Positions 1 to 25,745 of a DNA stretch of 64,000 nt are shown here, piece by piece. The DNA is taken from NCBI GenBank assembly GCA_014526335.1, contig JACTAT010000039.1:4202202-4266201 (forward strand), in the 5' to 3' direction. The position numbers and the translations under genes are program-made. Within the stretch, counting starts at the first letter, position 1. Each line of letters opens with the position of its first letter. Source of the DNA: Chrysaora quinquecirrha. Taxonomy: Eukaryota; Cnidaria; Scyphozoa; Semaeostomeae; Pelagiidae. Under the pieces are notes generated by a model. That model was given only the letters and a program-made list of their open reading frames with translations. It did no database searches and had not been told where the DNA came from.

Positions 1-139
1 ATTTATTTGTCGCTGGGTTGCCACTTTGACCTGGCGGCTGATGAGACTTTTCCTGTTTCCACTTTAAGAACATAAAAATTGATGTATCGGAAATTTCGCC
101 TTTTCGACGTTCAACGGTGCATTCAGTATTCTGTAAGCC

Positions 140-3100
140 ATGGCCGCGTTCACAGGTTTATCATCAAATGCTACCAAACGTGGTTTTTCAACTTGTCCCT
201 CGTGCAAGACCAGTTACCCGGCAAAAAAGAAGCCCAAGGTATGTGGATGTGGAACAGAACTTGGTGGCTCTTTCAAAGAGAAACAACCAACAGATGATGT
301 GTCTGCGCACTGCGTTGTCGTTTTCAGATATGGTACCGACGATTCAGCAATTGAGTTGCTATCGTGTCGCACAACTGGACGTGATACGAGGGTTTTTGTC
401 CTGTATAGTGATCGTGCGAACGAGAGGCTTTGCTATCAATCAGACTGTAAAGGTGTTCGTAGCAGTCTTCTAGCTAGTGGAAAGATAGACCAATTTACAT
501 GCAGACATCTAATGCTCGCCAAAAAGAGAGAGCAGCCTTTGTATTCATTGTCCTTTTCCGAGGAAGAAGTCGACCGCTTCAGTCCTGATCTGGGCATAAG
601 AAATAGAATGAAACAACAGCAAAGACAGAATATGCCGACAGTTGTAAAAGTATCAAATAAATCTTATGCCGTCATGGGTGCAGACTCAGCAACTGATCCT
701 ATGGGGTATGTACATGTGGCCGTAAACGATAAGAAAAAAATTCTTCAATGCAACTCTGCGGCATGCAAGGGCAGGCGTGATCGTCTAAAACATGGGGGAA
801 CACTCTCAATGTGCCTCCACACTCATTATACTCTACTGGCAAGGCAATTAAAAGAAGGAATTTATCCCCAGGCGAGTAAAAGCAATGATGTCGTCAATAC
901 ACCCAGCTCTGAAGAAACCAGAAATGAAGTTAAGAGTAAAGCTTATCAATTAAGTTGGGAGGAAGATTTGGAAGGCATAACCCTTCAGCGTTCATCTACT
1001 TTGAAGGTTTCTAGATATTTTGCTAGTCTCATTTCCAATCATTCTTCATTTCAAGACCACCATTCTGAATCTGTCAAGAATTTGTCATCTTATAACATCA
1101 TTTGTTTTTTTAGCTCCAGATGAGAAGAAGTCTACCGTATGCTATACCAATTCGTTATCTAAAGTCAATATTGCAACCTCAGCATCCAGACATGATCTTG
1201 TGTTTTGCACCAGCCGAGACGCAGTGCCTTTTGTGTTATTCTCCTCTTGGTGATGCAGTTTTTCCAAGAGGGGTCGTTGCAAAAGAGGGAAATGGCATTC
1301 TGCTAAGTCAACAGAAACCATTTGAAAAATGTACCATCAAAGTAAAAATTTGCCAGAGTTCATCTTGCAAGGCTGTTAATCATGTCTTTCCATACGAAGC
1401 AGGTATTATCTGTAGTTTGTTTGCATTATCTTTTATGTCATTGCTGCATGCTTTAATGACACTCCTACCACTCCTACTGTCTTTTCTTACCGGTCCAAAA
1501 TAGGTCAAATTTAACGGCAGGCTTGAAGCATATGTTAAATCACTAAATGCTGGTTTTGAACTGAAGTGATGAATTTTAATGGCAGAACATATCTTTTAAA
1601 TATCCTGCAGGACTCTTCAATATCTGCAACAAGTTTCTCGTCGAGCTAGCTATTCTCATCGGATGGAGAGAATCATTAAAGAAAGGCATCCCAGTCGGTC
1701 ATTTCATTGACATGACGCTCAAGACTCTGTCGCTAACAATAGATGAAGTGAGCATTGTTTTTTCCCCATTTTTGTGATTTCGATTTCAATTACTATCTTG
1801 ACTATTGCAACTCCAGTGTTATTTACAATAAGAACTTTTATTCAGGAAAATAGACCTACCGATGAAGCCATCGAGTTGTATGGCAGAACATTATACAAAG
1901 GTTTTTTTGGTTTCGAATCAATGACAGAGCGAAGTATGGACGATGTTATATGTGGCATTTGTGGAGTAGTAGGTGAACTTTACCTTGGTGATGGAAATGA
2001 AAAAAACTGTTGCTCTTTAAACGAGGTATGTGATCAGGGAGCGTATCTAGGCCACACCCTTCTCCTAGTTCACCTTCGAGAGTTTTCCTTATTGTTAAAT
2101 GAAATTAGGATGAATCGTAAAAAATGAGTCTGCATCTGAATCAGCTTCATCATCTAATATCTTTCACTTTCTAACTTCAACAAATTCAATTTCTTACAAC
2201 TTCAGAGTGTTGGGTTTTTATATTTCTTTCATTATATTTTAAAAGACATTTTTACTCCCGTACTGCTGGTAAAAAGCACAATCCCAACTCATGCCTATTT
2301 CGTATAATCATTATTATAAGTAGTCTTTTTACCCTCACCCCACACGACGCCATAGAAGGGGCAAAAGTACTTGCAAATTCTTTGTAGTACTAGAAAGTAG
2401 AGACGCAGAAGGCGTCTCCCACAATTTGCGAACACCGTGCCCTCAAAAAATGAGATTATAAAAGAATGAACATAAAAAGTTATCAATTTAATGTGGAGCA
2501 CAATTATATAATTGCTTAAACATCCGATTATTACCTACACAGGTAGACAAGAAGACGATAGCTCCATCTCTCCCCATTTCAGAGGACAGCAGACATCTCG
2601 AAAACATGCTTGACAAAGTGAAACTACGACTTGTAGAACAATGCTCATTCTCCAACAATTTGCTTTCTTTTGACATACGAGTCAACCAGGTACCTCCACT
2701 CATAGCTCCTGCGCTACGCAAATGTGAGATAAATACAGAAATGGATAAAAAGAGTGTGTATCTTCCAAAGGAAAGCGATGGAAAGGATGGTATGCATTGT
2801 CCACCAGATTAAGGTTTCTCATTAATGATATCTTTTCATTTTTATGGATTTTTTTTTCATGTAGTATTTCATTATTGCATCAGGTGATCCTGTTCTACTG
2901 GCACAACTTTTTGAGAGCAAGAAAATAAATCTTGCTTCCCTGGTGAAAATGGACAAGGATGCCTTGCTTGAAATTGCTAGTTATTGCAAAATGACAACAG
3001 CTTCAAAATCTAAGGTATGATGTAGGGGAATTCTAATTTTCAACTTCTCAATGGATTATTTCTCTTTCGCTAAGCATTTTGAGGAAGAAACTTATTAAAT

Positions 3101-3582
3101 AAATGCTCTGTTTTTAGGAGATGATTCTTCAAAATCTACGTGCCCTGTATGCCACCATCATCGTTGGAAAATCGCCATGTCATGGGTTTAATTGTTCACC
3201 CGGCCACACTGGTGGCTTCTACCATTTTGTTTGCAGACACAATGTAAGATCCTTTACCGTAACAGTTATTGAAGCTGTTTCGTCTAATTTTTTACTGATT
3301 TCCCTTTTTCGACTTCTTCGCACAGTTGGTTGATTATCATTATCATTATACTTCTTTTGTTAGTGCACAGTAGCCTCAAAGTTTATGATACTGACTGAAT
3401 CTGTGCGTGATGCTGCCGACCTTTACCTATCTCTGAAAGTTCCTCCTGTTTCATTTATATGCGATACTGCATGCACCTTTGTCCGTCATCTAAATATTCG
3501 CGAACCAGGTATTACAAGCAAGATTTGGGGAAATTTTGATGGATGCTTTGAGATCCCAAGTCAAGAAAAGAAACCTGGCACG
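140..3582 (+). CDS. Cys-cluster / SWIM-like protein, HMGXB3/KDZ-associated type, exons 1-8
   Basis: Eight exons with consistent phase: 140-1006, 1114-1402, 1611-1747, 1846-2025, 2543-2789, 2884-3014, 3118-3243, 3364-3582 (about 475 residues so far). The ATG at 140 opens a long first exon. The N-terminus has a CPSC...CGCG zinc-ribbon-like motif, then two modules of the form C-x4-C...C-x-H (LCYQSDC...FTCRH and LQCNSAC...MCLH), which look like SWIM zinc fingers. Exon 2 has more Cys pairs (CQSSSC). Exon 8 carries CDTACTFVRHLNIREP and GNFDGCFE. This arrangement resembles the cysteine clusters found with KDZ transposases and in HMGXB3-like proteins; that assignment is from memory. No HMG box or transposase core is visible. 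A possible ninth exon (4847-4918, phase 0) would add about 23 residues and a stop; otherwise the transcript may splice on to the PHD exons. The exon 1 donor (GTTTCT) is weak. A broken paralogue lies at 48532. Confidence 0.75.
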
Positions 3583-5126
3583 GTAAATGTGATATACTTT
3601 CTTTCAGAATCAACCTATTACGGAGATTGATTTTATGCAGCTTGTAGCGTATGGTTGTCTCTGGTCTTCTTGCACTACATGTATTTTTTACAAGAAATCC
3701 TAAATGAATATATCATAAATCCAATCTAGCTAATGGCCAAAAATTAAAGAAACTCCAGTATACTGATATTTCTGTTCCTAGGAAACCCTTCACCTCAGAT
3801 AGCGAACAGTTTTTCTGTGTTACTTCTTTATTCAAGCATTTCAGTACTACAATTCTGAAAAATTTAAGATATGTCCAGTGCTGGGTTCATTTTTTAGTTT
3901 CTTATATAAAATACGTTTATTCCGCGTTTAACACCCATTTAGGCCTACTATGCATGCCGCATCCAGGCATGGGACCCCTAGTTTAACGTCCTTCCGAAGG
4001 ACGGCAGAATGAGTTGTTTAGTCATCCACCTGGAAAGTCACTAATCCCTATGCTGACCTCACACGACCAAGCTTAACTTCAGCTGTCTAACGAGAACTGG
4101 CTGAGAAGCTTGGCTATCCACTCCACGTTAGGGAATAAAGTCAAGAAAACCCCCAGCTGCCATATGCATGGCATAAAATGATTTTCAGAACATTTGCATC
4201 TCAAACAGTAGGACAAATACGCATTTTTGTTATAAAGGTTCTGCTGAAGAATGCTTTTGCCTTGGTACCATGAAATCTTTCACTGACAATCTCACGTAAA
4301 GTCAAAAGAACTAGGGTTTTTTTAAAACCGTTCACTCCTCGAAAATGATCCAAATATCTCCCCACACCAATTTTGTCACTCGATGTCACGTAAGCCTTAC
4401 AATAATGAAGCCAAATAGATTCTCTTGCTAGTAAATAGTTGTAAAGCATAAAGGGTTTGCGAAAGAAGGAATGGCAGCAACTGAGGTACTTATTGGCAAA
4501 AGATTAAACACTTTGAAGGAAGAAAACACAGTACTGGAAAACATAAAATCATAGTAGCTTATCATATACAACCTTTGACAAACGACGTCAGCCTCCGACA
4601 CTTAATTTTATTGTCTGGGTTGGAATTTTCTTTTAAGTCGTTTCATTTTTCTTGGTTTTATAATTTTTTAGTCATTCTATTTTTTTTTGGTTTGGAAATT
4701 TTGATTCATTCTATTTTTTGGGTAGATGAAATTTGTTCTCGGACGAGCATCCCTATCAAAGAAATGCTTCCCCCCCCCCCCCTGGGCAGCTAAGCAGCTA
4801 TCTTTTGATTTAAATCAAGCATCTTGCCACTTGCCAATTATCACAGGCAGAAGAATGGATAAAGCGATGTAGCTCAATATATCGATTTCTTTACAGCGAT
4901 AGACGGGGAAGATATTAGTTTCACACAGGCTGAGGAGAATAACGAGATTAGTGAAGAAGATGCGGGAAGCTAAGGAGATTTCAAAGAAGAGTTCGCCAAA
5001 CGATTGAGGATGGTAGGCTACAAATACTATTGTTATCCTCATCATAAGCAACATCACCATGAGCATCATAAGCACCATGACAATTTAAAAATTCTAAGCA
5101 CGTTGATTTGCAACTTTGAATTTCAG
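3583..5126. other. Intron or intergenic stretch with a repeat-like segment
   Basis: No convincing long exon is visible apart from short candidates at 4847-4918 and 4897-4955. Around 3940-4150 is a GC-richer, non-coding, repeat-like segment with a palindromic core TCCTTCCGAAGGA. It looks like part of a dispersed element. A run of about ten C lies at 4771-4782. Confidence 0.4.
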
Positions 5127-7048
5127 GTATGATTGATGACGATGAAAGAGAAGAAGTTGACGAGGATGTCCAAAAAGCTATAGATGTATGTTGCTTGTGT
5201 AATATCATACAACATCTTTTGTAATAAGCATTTATGACTGCTACATTTTGTAATTCAAATTTAAAAAAGCATGAAGTTTTCAATGTGTCAGCAAAATTTG
5301 TGTGAGTTTCGTTTCTTGTAGAGTCTGACCCCAAATTCCAAACTGAGTTATGAGAGTTACACACCACGAAAGAGAGAAATTTTCGCAATGGTAAGTTACG
5401 CAAATTAAAGTGGCTCTCAATATTCGGACAAGCTGCACACAATATACGGACGCAGATGTGATTAGAACGACCATTGTCTGTTAAAAATTGGCAAAATAAC
5501 TCTTGTCGTTAATTTTGGAATAAAGAAGAGAAAACTATTTCATTTTTAGGGCGTTAAGGCTGGAAAGAGAATAAAATTCAATGATCTAAGCGACGACGAC
5601 AATGATAACAGCAGCAGTGACGAGAGGGGTAAAAGGAGTACCTTCTAATTTCATATTTGTATCCTTATTCGTCTCAAATAAGATTATGATCCATAACATG
5701 TACATTCACTTTGTAGAGAGAGAACGATTCAGGAGGGATCTATTTGCTGAGGGATCGATTGGCATACTACCCAGAGGTAAAACAAACGAAAGGCAATAGC
5801 AAAAACAGCTCCAGTGTCTAATTGCTGGGAGGGTATCTAGAGTAACTCTTAATAGTCAGAATTGATTAGCAACGTGGGTTGAAACATTTAATTCGTTATT
5901 GCAACTTTTTCTATAATTTTACGCCAGTAGGTAAGAGTGGAAAAAATTTTCTTGCATGTTCCTCTCAGACAATTCAAGACCAAGACAATCCACCCCGAAG
6001 AAAGATGAAGAAGAAGATGCTGAAGAGGAAATCCCCGCCTCATACGAAAGCGGTAAGTGATAATGACTTCAAAGTAATTTTAAAAATAATTTCACAACAC
6101 GAATAATAGTTTACCGATAGTGTTCCTATCTTGTTCTGTTCAGTTTTCTATCCAGTTAGCTAGCTATCATGCTATTAAGTGTACATATAAAGACGGTGCT
6201 CTTTGAAATTCCGTGGCGAAGTTATCATAAGAACGATTGATTGTTTGATTGATCGATTAATTAATTGATTGACAAGATGAGAAAATGTTTCTGCTAATCT
6301 CCATGACACGATAGCTATCTCATAGCCAAAACTCTTATCTTTCATTTCTGCCGAATGTAATTTAGCTATTCTTATCTCCTTTTCTAGCCTATCCAAAAAG
6401 CAATGTAAAAACATTGACAAGAAGAAACGGGTATTGTTACTGTAAAAAGGTAAGCCCAAAAATGGTATATCTCTCTCAATTCAAATAGCGAACAAATTGG
6501 TTTTCTCTATGATAATTTTCCCGGATATCTGTTCTTTTACCAGTTTCAATGTTTTTAGGTCTTCCCCGCTACTTACCTACAGAAATTAAAAAAAAATCGG
6601 CAAAAAAGTCATAATTTGCTTTTTATTTCAAACAGTACCAGACAGGAAAATTTGTAGGATGTGACTCAGGCAGAGCTGATGTAAGTACGCCAGATATAAC
6701 GTATGATTTTAAGGCTTTATAATTATGTGAGATTCACGCATTAATTACGCATTATTTCATTGAACTCTAATTTGTTTTTTGGTGATTTTTTTACAACGAG
6801 ATCGTATTTTTAGTGCCCGGGCTACAATCCTGTCACGAAAGAATCGTGGTTTCACGTGAAATGTGTTGGGTTGAAAGACATTCCTGATGGAGAGTGGTAC
6901 ACAGCATACATTGCATATAAATTCAAATTCTAAATATTTTAACCTTTACGAAAGGAAATATGAATAAAATTTTGAATATGATAATTTAGCAATATATTTT
7001 CCCTACAGGTACTGCAAAGAATGTTCACACAAAGCGTGCAGTGGATAA
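5127..7048 (+). CDS. Acidic linker and C-terminal PHD finger exons
   Basis: Eight small exons in consistent phase: 5127-5185, 5322-5390, 5550-5628, 5717-5776, 5969-6052, 6646-6680, 6814-6896 and 7009-7048, ending at TAA. The first part is charged and probably disordered (runs of D/E, S and K). The last three exons encode a PHD finger with GCDS...DC, SWFHVKC, VGL and GEWYCKEC, then a short tail. Such fingers usually bind histone H3 tails in the nucleus. The first Cys pair of the canonical C4HC3 pattern is not visible, so a small exon may be missing or the finger may be partial. The first exon needs a predecessor ending in phase 1. An acidic exon starting at 4897 with a weak GTGAAG donor would fit, but its link to exon 8 of the upstream gene is not resolved. 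This is either the 3' part of that gene or a separate gene. AATAAA lies at 7239, about 190 bases past the stop. Confidence 0.7.
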
Positions 7049-7894
7049 ACACTTGCAACATTCAGTGCACTAAGCACTTGTTTCTATTTAATGTCACTAT
7101 GTACCTAATATATAGCTACTAATTGTTTGTTCATGACTCTTTTACATTTGTTATAATAGATAATAATTATTAAAATGGCTACAAAATTATAAAGGAGCTA
7201 AGAAAAACCAATCATTGTATCAAAAATTAGAGCTTAAGAATAAAATTAGAGACAGTGAATAGTTTATATCGTTTAACAGACCTTAGCATTTTAGCCCCTT
7301 AGGTAAAAAAATAATATAGATCAATAAATAGCATTGGCAAAAATATAAATGTTTTTGGCCATAAGAAGCTACTACATGCCCTTTTTCATTGTTTCAAAGG
7401 GTATGCATTGAATGAAGAATATACAAATCTTAGGATATAAATATGAAGAAATAACTTTGCGAAAATATCATTATGAATTCCTGAAGAGTAAGTGTAGGGT
7501 ATAGGTTGCCTTTACGAAATATTGCCAACAGTGCAAACTTTAACGCATTTATTTTACATTTATATTGCTTTCATTGTAGCGCAACGCTATTGTTATATCA
7601 TACTTTAAAGGGAAAGGCCTAAGGCCATGAAGTTAAGTTTTGTTGTTATTAAAATACTTTGACTTGATAACATTGGTTAAAATTGTGTTCTTTTGCATTG
7701 GTTAAAATTGTGTTCTTTTGCTATTTACAGAAAATTTATATAAAATGTCCGTTTTCGATAGAGTAGAAGTATGCGTATCATTCGGAAATGTTTCTTGCAT
7801 TTTTTGCTTGCATTCTTCATCTATCCTATTAAAAATCAGTTCTGCAATATTACTCTTTACGTTTTACCTCTGCCCGTGCGAATACAACGGAAAT
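7049..7894. other. Gene-free AT-rich spacer
   Basis: AT-rich sequence with the presumed 3' UTR at its left end (AATAAA at 7239) and a short direct duplication of AAAATTGTGTTCTTTTGC near 7680-7720. No coding signal is seen. Confidence 0.6.
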
Positions 7895-9527
7895 GACGCT
7901 CGAGACCCATGAGACACAGGTGTATATCACTCTGTGTGTCACTGTATATGGCTAAGTGTGTATGTGACGCTCGAGACCCATGAGACACAGGTGTATATCA
8001 CTCTGTGTGTCACTGTATATGGCTAAGTGTGTATGTGACGCTCGAGACCCACGAGACGCAGGTATATATCACTCTGTGTGTCACTGTATATGGCTAAGTG
8101 TGTATGTGACGCTCGAGACCCATGAGACGCAGGTGTATATCACTCTGTATGTCACTGTATATGGCTAAGTGTGTATGTGACGCTCGAGACCCACGAGACG
8201 CAGGTATATATCACTCTGTGTGTCACTGTATATGGCTAAGTGTGTATGTGACGCTCGAGACCCACGAGACGCAGGTATATATCACTCTGTGTGTCACTGT
8301 ATATGGCTAAGTGTGTATGTGACGCTCGAGACCCACGAGACGCAGGTATATATCACTCTGTATGTCACTGTATATGGCTAAGTGTGTATGTGACGCTCGA
8401 GACCCATGAGACGCAGGTATATATCACTCTGTGTGTCACTGTATATGGCTAAGTGTGTATGTGACGCTCGAGACCCATGAGACGCAGGTGTATATCACTC
8501 TGTATGTCACTGTATATGGCTAAGTGTGTATGTGACGCTCGAGACCCACGAGACGCAGGTATATATCACTCTGTGTGTCACTGTATATGGCTAAGTGTGT
8601 ATGTGACGCTCGAGACCCACGAGACGCAGGTATATATCACTCTGTATGTCACTGTATATGGCTAAGTGTGTATGTGACGCTCGAGACCCATGAGACGCAG
8701 GTGTATATCACTATGTGTGTCACTGTATATGGCTAAGTGTGTATGTGACGCTCGAGACCCATGAGACGCAGGTATATATCACTCTGTATGTCACTGTATA
8801 TGGCTAAGTGTGTATGTGACGCTCGAGACCCATGAGACACAGGTGTATATCACTCTGTGTGTCACTGTATATGGCTAAGTGTGTATGTGACGCTCGAGAC
8901 CCATGAGACACAGGTGTATATCACTATGTGTGTCACTGTATATGGCTAAGTGTGTATGTGACGCTCGAGACCCACGAGACGCAGGTATATATCACTATGT
9001 GTGTCACTGTATATGGCTAAGTGTGTATGTGACGCTCGAGACCCACGAGACGCAGGTGTATATCACTCTGTGTGTCACTGTATATGGCTAAGTGTGTATG
9101 TGACGCTCGAGACCCACGAGACGCAGGTATATATCACTCTGTGTGTCACTGTATATGGCTAAGTGTGTATGTGACGCTCGAGACCCATGAGACGCAGGTG
9201 TATATCACTATGTGTGTCACTGTATATGGCTAAGTGTGTATGTGACGCTCGAGACCCACGAGACGCAGGTATATATCACTCTGTGTGTCACTGTATATGG
9301 CTAAGTGTGTATGTGACGCTCGAGACCCATGAGACGCAGGTGTATATCACTATGTGTGTCACTGTATATGGCTAAGTGTGTATGTGACGCTCGAGACCCA
9401 TGAGACGCAGGTATATATCACTCTGTGTGTCACTGTATATGGCTAAGTGTGTATGTGATGCTCGAGACCCACGAGACGCAGGTGTATATCACTATGTGTG
9501 TCAGCGTATATGGCTAAGTGTGTATGT
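7895..9527. repeat. 71-bp minisatellite, 23 copies
   Basis: A tandem array with a period of exactly 71 bases. It starts at 7895 and ends at 9527 (1633 bases = 23 x 71), with no length change between copies. Each unit carries an XhoI-like CTCGAG followed by ACCCAYGAGACRCAGG. Copies differ by a few recurrent substitutions (CAT/CAC, ACA/GCA, GTGTAT/ATATAT, CTCTGT/CTATGT), in mixed combinations that suggest conversion or unequal exchange. Because 71 is not a multiple of three, reading frames rotate and give repeated 62-residue ORFs that are not genes. The right flank matches the flank of the foldback element at 61.1 kb. Confidence 0.97.
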
Positions 9528-9610
9528 GACGCCGCTGTACTGAACATCCACCGCTGTACTGCACAACCACCCCTGTACTGCATGTACGTTATCCGGGGTG
9601 AGTATACATG
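9528..9610. repeat. Right flank of the 71-bp array, with 22-bp motif copies
   Basis: Immediately after the last 71-bp unit come copies of a CTGTACTG motif (GTACTGAACATCCACCGC and similar) and then a TTATCCGGGGTGAGTAT end. A closely similar segment closes the element at 60852-61157 (ATTACCCGGGGTGTGAAT). This suggests that both arrays are carried by one family of mobile element. Confidence 0.75.
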
Positions 9611-10901
9611 GCTAAGTGTGTATGTATATGTTGATGCTGATGTGTGTTTCCTATAAACTATTGTTTAGTCTTCAAGTTCATTATATGTTATGTTATTGTA
9701 AGGTGCTTGTCTGTTTTTTATTTTTCATTTAAGTGTTCTATTGTATGCAAATTAGAAAATATGAGTTGACCAATGACAGACTCCGTTATATATCAGTTGG
9801 TCATGGCCCCAACAAGGCCAATCAATCTGACATTGCCTGGTGATCTGATCTCTCCAAACAGAACCAAAAAAGACGTTTGTCAAGTTAAATACACACCTTT
9901 TTGCTTGCACCACCGAGTGAGACCATTGGCTTTTGCCTGTGCTTGCCATCAAAGCTATACATTGTGGAAATTTGAATTCACATGCAGCAACACAAACCGC
10001 ATCAACCATCAACTGTCGACTTAGGCCAATGCCAAAGCCAACTGCGATAGACAACAACAACAACAGGATAATTGCTGATTCAGCATCGGTCATCAACGTC
10101 ATCGTGACGGAGTTGCACCGCAGAACTTTCTCGGTTTCAGGGGGTCTAGGGGGTTACACAGTAGCGGAGCCAAAGTTGGTGTAGAAAGTTGTTGTTTTAG
10201 AAAAGTCAATTTTTGCAATAAAATCAATGGGGAAGAGAAATTCTAACAACCGTTAAAACTGTTTGGCAAAAAATATTTCTAAATTATCTGTTTCTAATTG
10301 AAATCTACAATCCTGGACAAATATATTGGAACTCAACTACAAAAACCATATCTCCCTTGATTTTTATGAAATATTCCTTATTTTCACTCCTTACCCCTGA
10401 ACAATGTTGTTTTGTTTTCGTATCAGGAACATTGTTTACCATCAGAAACAACATTGTACTATAGGGGAGAGGGGCAACATTTCATTTCGAGGGGACCACC
10501 CGGAGACCAGTAGATCGCTTTGGCTCCAATATATTTTTTCAAGATTACAAAACACTTAACAGTTCTGAAATCTGCTCATTTTTACAGTAAAACAAAATCA
10601 CAAAAAAATGCACTTTTTTCTAACAAGTGGTTTTTTGTCCCCCCTCGCAAGACCAATTCATTCATGATAAGATGTCGCAGAAATAAACCGATGACTTCAG
10701 CAGAGGAAAGACCTTTTCAACCAATCAAATTGCGCGATTCTCTAAACATGGCTTCTGTCCGTTTCACATGACGACCGTTTTCAAATCGCTGAATTTTTTG
10801 TTCATGAATTTATTCGGACTTTCAGATTAAACTATTTGAAATTTTAAAGAAAAATAACCCAAAAACAAGTCATTTAAGAAGCATTGTAGATTAAAGACAA
10901 A
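9611..10901. other. Spacer upstream of the kinesin gene
   Basis: No gene is supported. A 12-bp perfect inverted repeat (ACAATGTTGTTT / AAACAACATTGT, 10401-10412 and 10446-10457) forms a hairpin in a region rich in ACAACATTG. The minus-strand hydrophobic ORF near 9752-10102 has no family features. The kinesin promoter must lie in the right part, but no TATA box is evident. Confidence 0.55.
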
Positions 10902-24072
<13,171 letters not shown>

Positions 24073-24998
24073 AAACTGAAATCGAATAAAAAACAATTTG
24101 TATTTATGGTAACACATCTATTGCACTTTGGTACCTCGGTGTGTGTCTACTTGTTTGTATTGTTCATGTTGTGCAGTTCGAATGCAGTTTACTATTGAAT
24201 CACCCTAGAATTAAGCCTACACGCTTTGAATTCTTACTTATTATAGGCCGTACTAAGAATTTGTAGTTATTTTATGTTGTACAAAGATAAAGACAAAAGT
24301 AACGAATTAGGTTCCTTTGTCAAAATCTAATTTTGATCGAAGCATAGTCAACAGAAAAACACGTGAAAACATGTTTTTCTATTTAATGTGATCGAAGTAA
24401 CACGATATTTATAGTTATATTGTGCTGTTTTCATTGGAATAAATAGTTACTTAGTTCTGTAAAGTTGTTCAAGTGGATTATTTATTCTTCAATTTCTAGC
24501 AAGGTTCAACCTTTGCCAGGCCATCTTTTTACCCAAGGTAAAGTCAGGTTTCCATTTAATCGTAGAGAGATGAGACGAGTCACGATCGCCGATGGTCGTA
24601 ATAATCGCGAGAGAAATTGTAGCAGCACCCATCCTCTTTACGTTAAATCTGGAAAGTAATGCAGGCAATCGCAGTCGGTGTCCGATCCTCTTATGATCCC
24701 TCTACAATTTTATGGAAACCAGGCTTGCAAACATCTGCTCGATAGATTCTCTTAACATGAACAAACAGCATCCACAACTTGTTTATGGGTAGCAGTGGGC
24801 TTCGTTATTTAGTTGAAATACTTAATAGAAAATAATGTTATGTTCTGTAGTTGAATGTTCTGTTATCTAAACTTTCTCGAATGTCACCGGAATTTGAAAT
24901 ACACGAAGTTGAAAATTTCCTTTGTATAGCCTATGTTTCTTTTCCTTGTTTCATTTTCTCTTGAATTTTTAGTGCTGCTGCTTGCTACTAAGACTACT
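24073..24998. other. KIF2 3' flank with a small MITE
   Basis: Holds the KIF2 poly-A signal (24085). A roughly 177-base element at about 24546-24722 has inverted ends of about 30 bases (CAGGTTTCCATTTAATCGTA at the left, the complement of CTGGTTTCCATAAAATTGTA at the right). No gene is seen. Confidence 0.65.

Positions 24999-25745
<747 letters not shown>

Noticed and set aside
4869..4896. A 28-base intron with GT and TTCTTTACAG
   Set aside because: It would join two plausible acidic segments in phase, but it is too short for normal animal splicing, so it is not used in the model.
7980..9375. Series of identical 62-residue ORFs
   Set aside because: They arise from the 71-bp repeat as the frame rotates. 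No promoter or splice context.
7895..9527. Possible CRISPR-like array
   Set aside because: There are no unique spacers; the whole 71-bp unit repeats, and the genome is eukaryotic.
9752..10102. Minus-strand ORF with a hydrophobic segment
   Set aside because: No homologous features, no splice or start context, and low-complexity ACAACAACA origin for part of it.
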